From: Alphaproteobacteria bacterium UBA2964
GTDB lineage: Bacteria; Pseudomonadota; Alphaproteobacteria; MPNO01; UBA2964
Reading direction: 5' to 3'
Length of the DNA: 6,450 nt
Assembly (NCBI GenBank): GCA_002348425.1
Contig: DEBE01000109.1
Location: forward strand, 9,589 to 16,038
In this document: positions 6,022 to 6,450 of the stretch, piece after piece
Position numbering within the stretch: position 1 is the stretch's first letter
Layout of the letters: every line of letters begins with the position of its first letter
The notes under the pieces: model-generated
What the model saw: only the letters and a program-made list of their open reading frames with translations
Databases searched by the model: none
What the model was told of the DNA's origin: nothing
Position numbers and translations under genes: made by a program

Positions 6022-6450
6022 ATGCTTTTTATCCATAACGAAGTTGTAGAAGAAGTTTTAACTATGAAGGATGCAATATCTTGCCTGGAAACGGCTTTTG
6101 GCCAGCTAGTTGAGGGGCTGGCGACACACCGACCGCGATGCGATCTTTATGCCCCATCAAAAGCAAACAAAAAAGGCTATTATCGTTGGGGAACAATGGA
6201 GGGTTATAATGATGGTATTTTCGCTATCCGCATGAAATCTGACATCGTCACCTGGCCGGTGGATAATTCAGGAAATCGAACAGAAGAAAAATACTGCAGA
6301 GAAGAGGGTACTTATTGTGGCCTTGTTTTCCTATTCAGCGCTGATAACGGAGAACCACTAGCAATTATAAACGATGGCATCATCCAACATGTACGGGTGG
6401 GCGCAGGTGCCGGCTTGGGGGCTAAATTATTGTCTCGTGAGGATTCGGAG
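6022..6450 (+). CDS. Ornithine cyclodeaminase / mu-crystallin family protein, N-terminal part
   Basis: The first 143 residues of a gene that leaves the window still open; the family is usually 310-350 long. ATG 6022 is preceded by a strong GGAGG site (6011-6015, 6-base spacer), and an in-frame TAA at 6004 excludes any earlier start. Family marks are MKDAISCLETAF (15-26), HRPR (36-39), YRWGTMEG (54-61), FAIRMKSDI (67-75) with Lys72 at the position of the substrate-binding lysine, YCGLVFLFSADNGEPLAIIN (98-117), and HVRVGAGAGLGAK (123-135) with Arg125 matching the conserved arginine. The NAD-binding Rossmann domain would follow beyond the window. The family includes ornithine cyclodeaminase, ketimine reductases, alanine and other amino-acid dehydrogenases and dehydratase-like members, so the reaction cannot be fixed. 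It is divergent from the bicupin gene and shares its 120-bp control region. Confidence 0.9.
   Translation, partial: MLFIHNEVVEEVLTMKDAISCLETAFGQLVEGLATHRPRCDLYAPSKANKKGYYRWGTMEGYNDGIFAIRMKSDIVTWPVDNSGNRTEEKYCREEGTYCGLVFLFSADNGEPLAIINDGIIQHVRVGAGAGLGAKLLSREDSE

Overview
The window reads as ordinary bacterial chromosome, densely packed, with moderate-to-low GC by eye and AT-rich spacers. The gene content is an organic-acid or amine catabolism locus: a luciferase-type flavin monooxygenase, a DapA/NanA-type lyase, a TctC-type periplasmic binding protein, an EutA-like ATPase, a bicupin and an ornithine-cyclodeaminase-family protein. This mix suits a metabolically versatile proteobacterium, possibly a marine alphaproteobacterium. 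That placement is inferred from gene content and protein style; there is no rRNA or other phylogenetic marker here. No tRNA, rRNA, insertion sequence, integrase or CRISPR array was seen.

Layout. Bases 1-612 (+) hold the C-terminal 203 residues of a luciferase-like monooxygenase that begins before the window. Facing it across 50 bp is a lone DHDPS/NAL-family gene (663-1625, -). Upstream of that, a good intrinsic terminator (1741-1773, - strand) closes a three-gene minus-strand set. In order of transcription the set is a bicupin protein (4681-5901), an EutA-like reactivase (3188-4678) and a TctC-like solute-binding protein with an unusual lysine-rich C-terminal domain (1792-3093). The bicupin and EutA-like genes are separated by only 2 bp and the EutA-like and TctC-like genes by about 94 bp, so co-transcription is likely. 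A 120-bp divergent spacer (5902-6021) carries a plausible sigma70 promoter for the minus-strand set and two bulged inverted repeats. It also precedes an ornithine cyclodeaminase/mu-crystallin family gene (6022 onward, +) that runs off the window end.

How the genes may work together (inference). The binding protein would capture a carboxylate in the periplasm. The OCD-family enzyme (imine or amino-acid chemistry), bicupin (dioxygenase or isomerase), flavin monooxygenase and pyruvate-type lyase would process a nitrogen-containing organic acid. The EutA-like protein is the outlier. Classical EutA reactivates the B12-dependent ethanolamine ammonia-lyase EutBC, yet no eutB, eutC or microcompartment gene is visible, and its closest partner is a bicupin. 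The best candidates for something undescribed are this bicupin/EutA-like pair and the basic domain on the TctC-like protein. Neither has a function that can be fixed from sequence alone.
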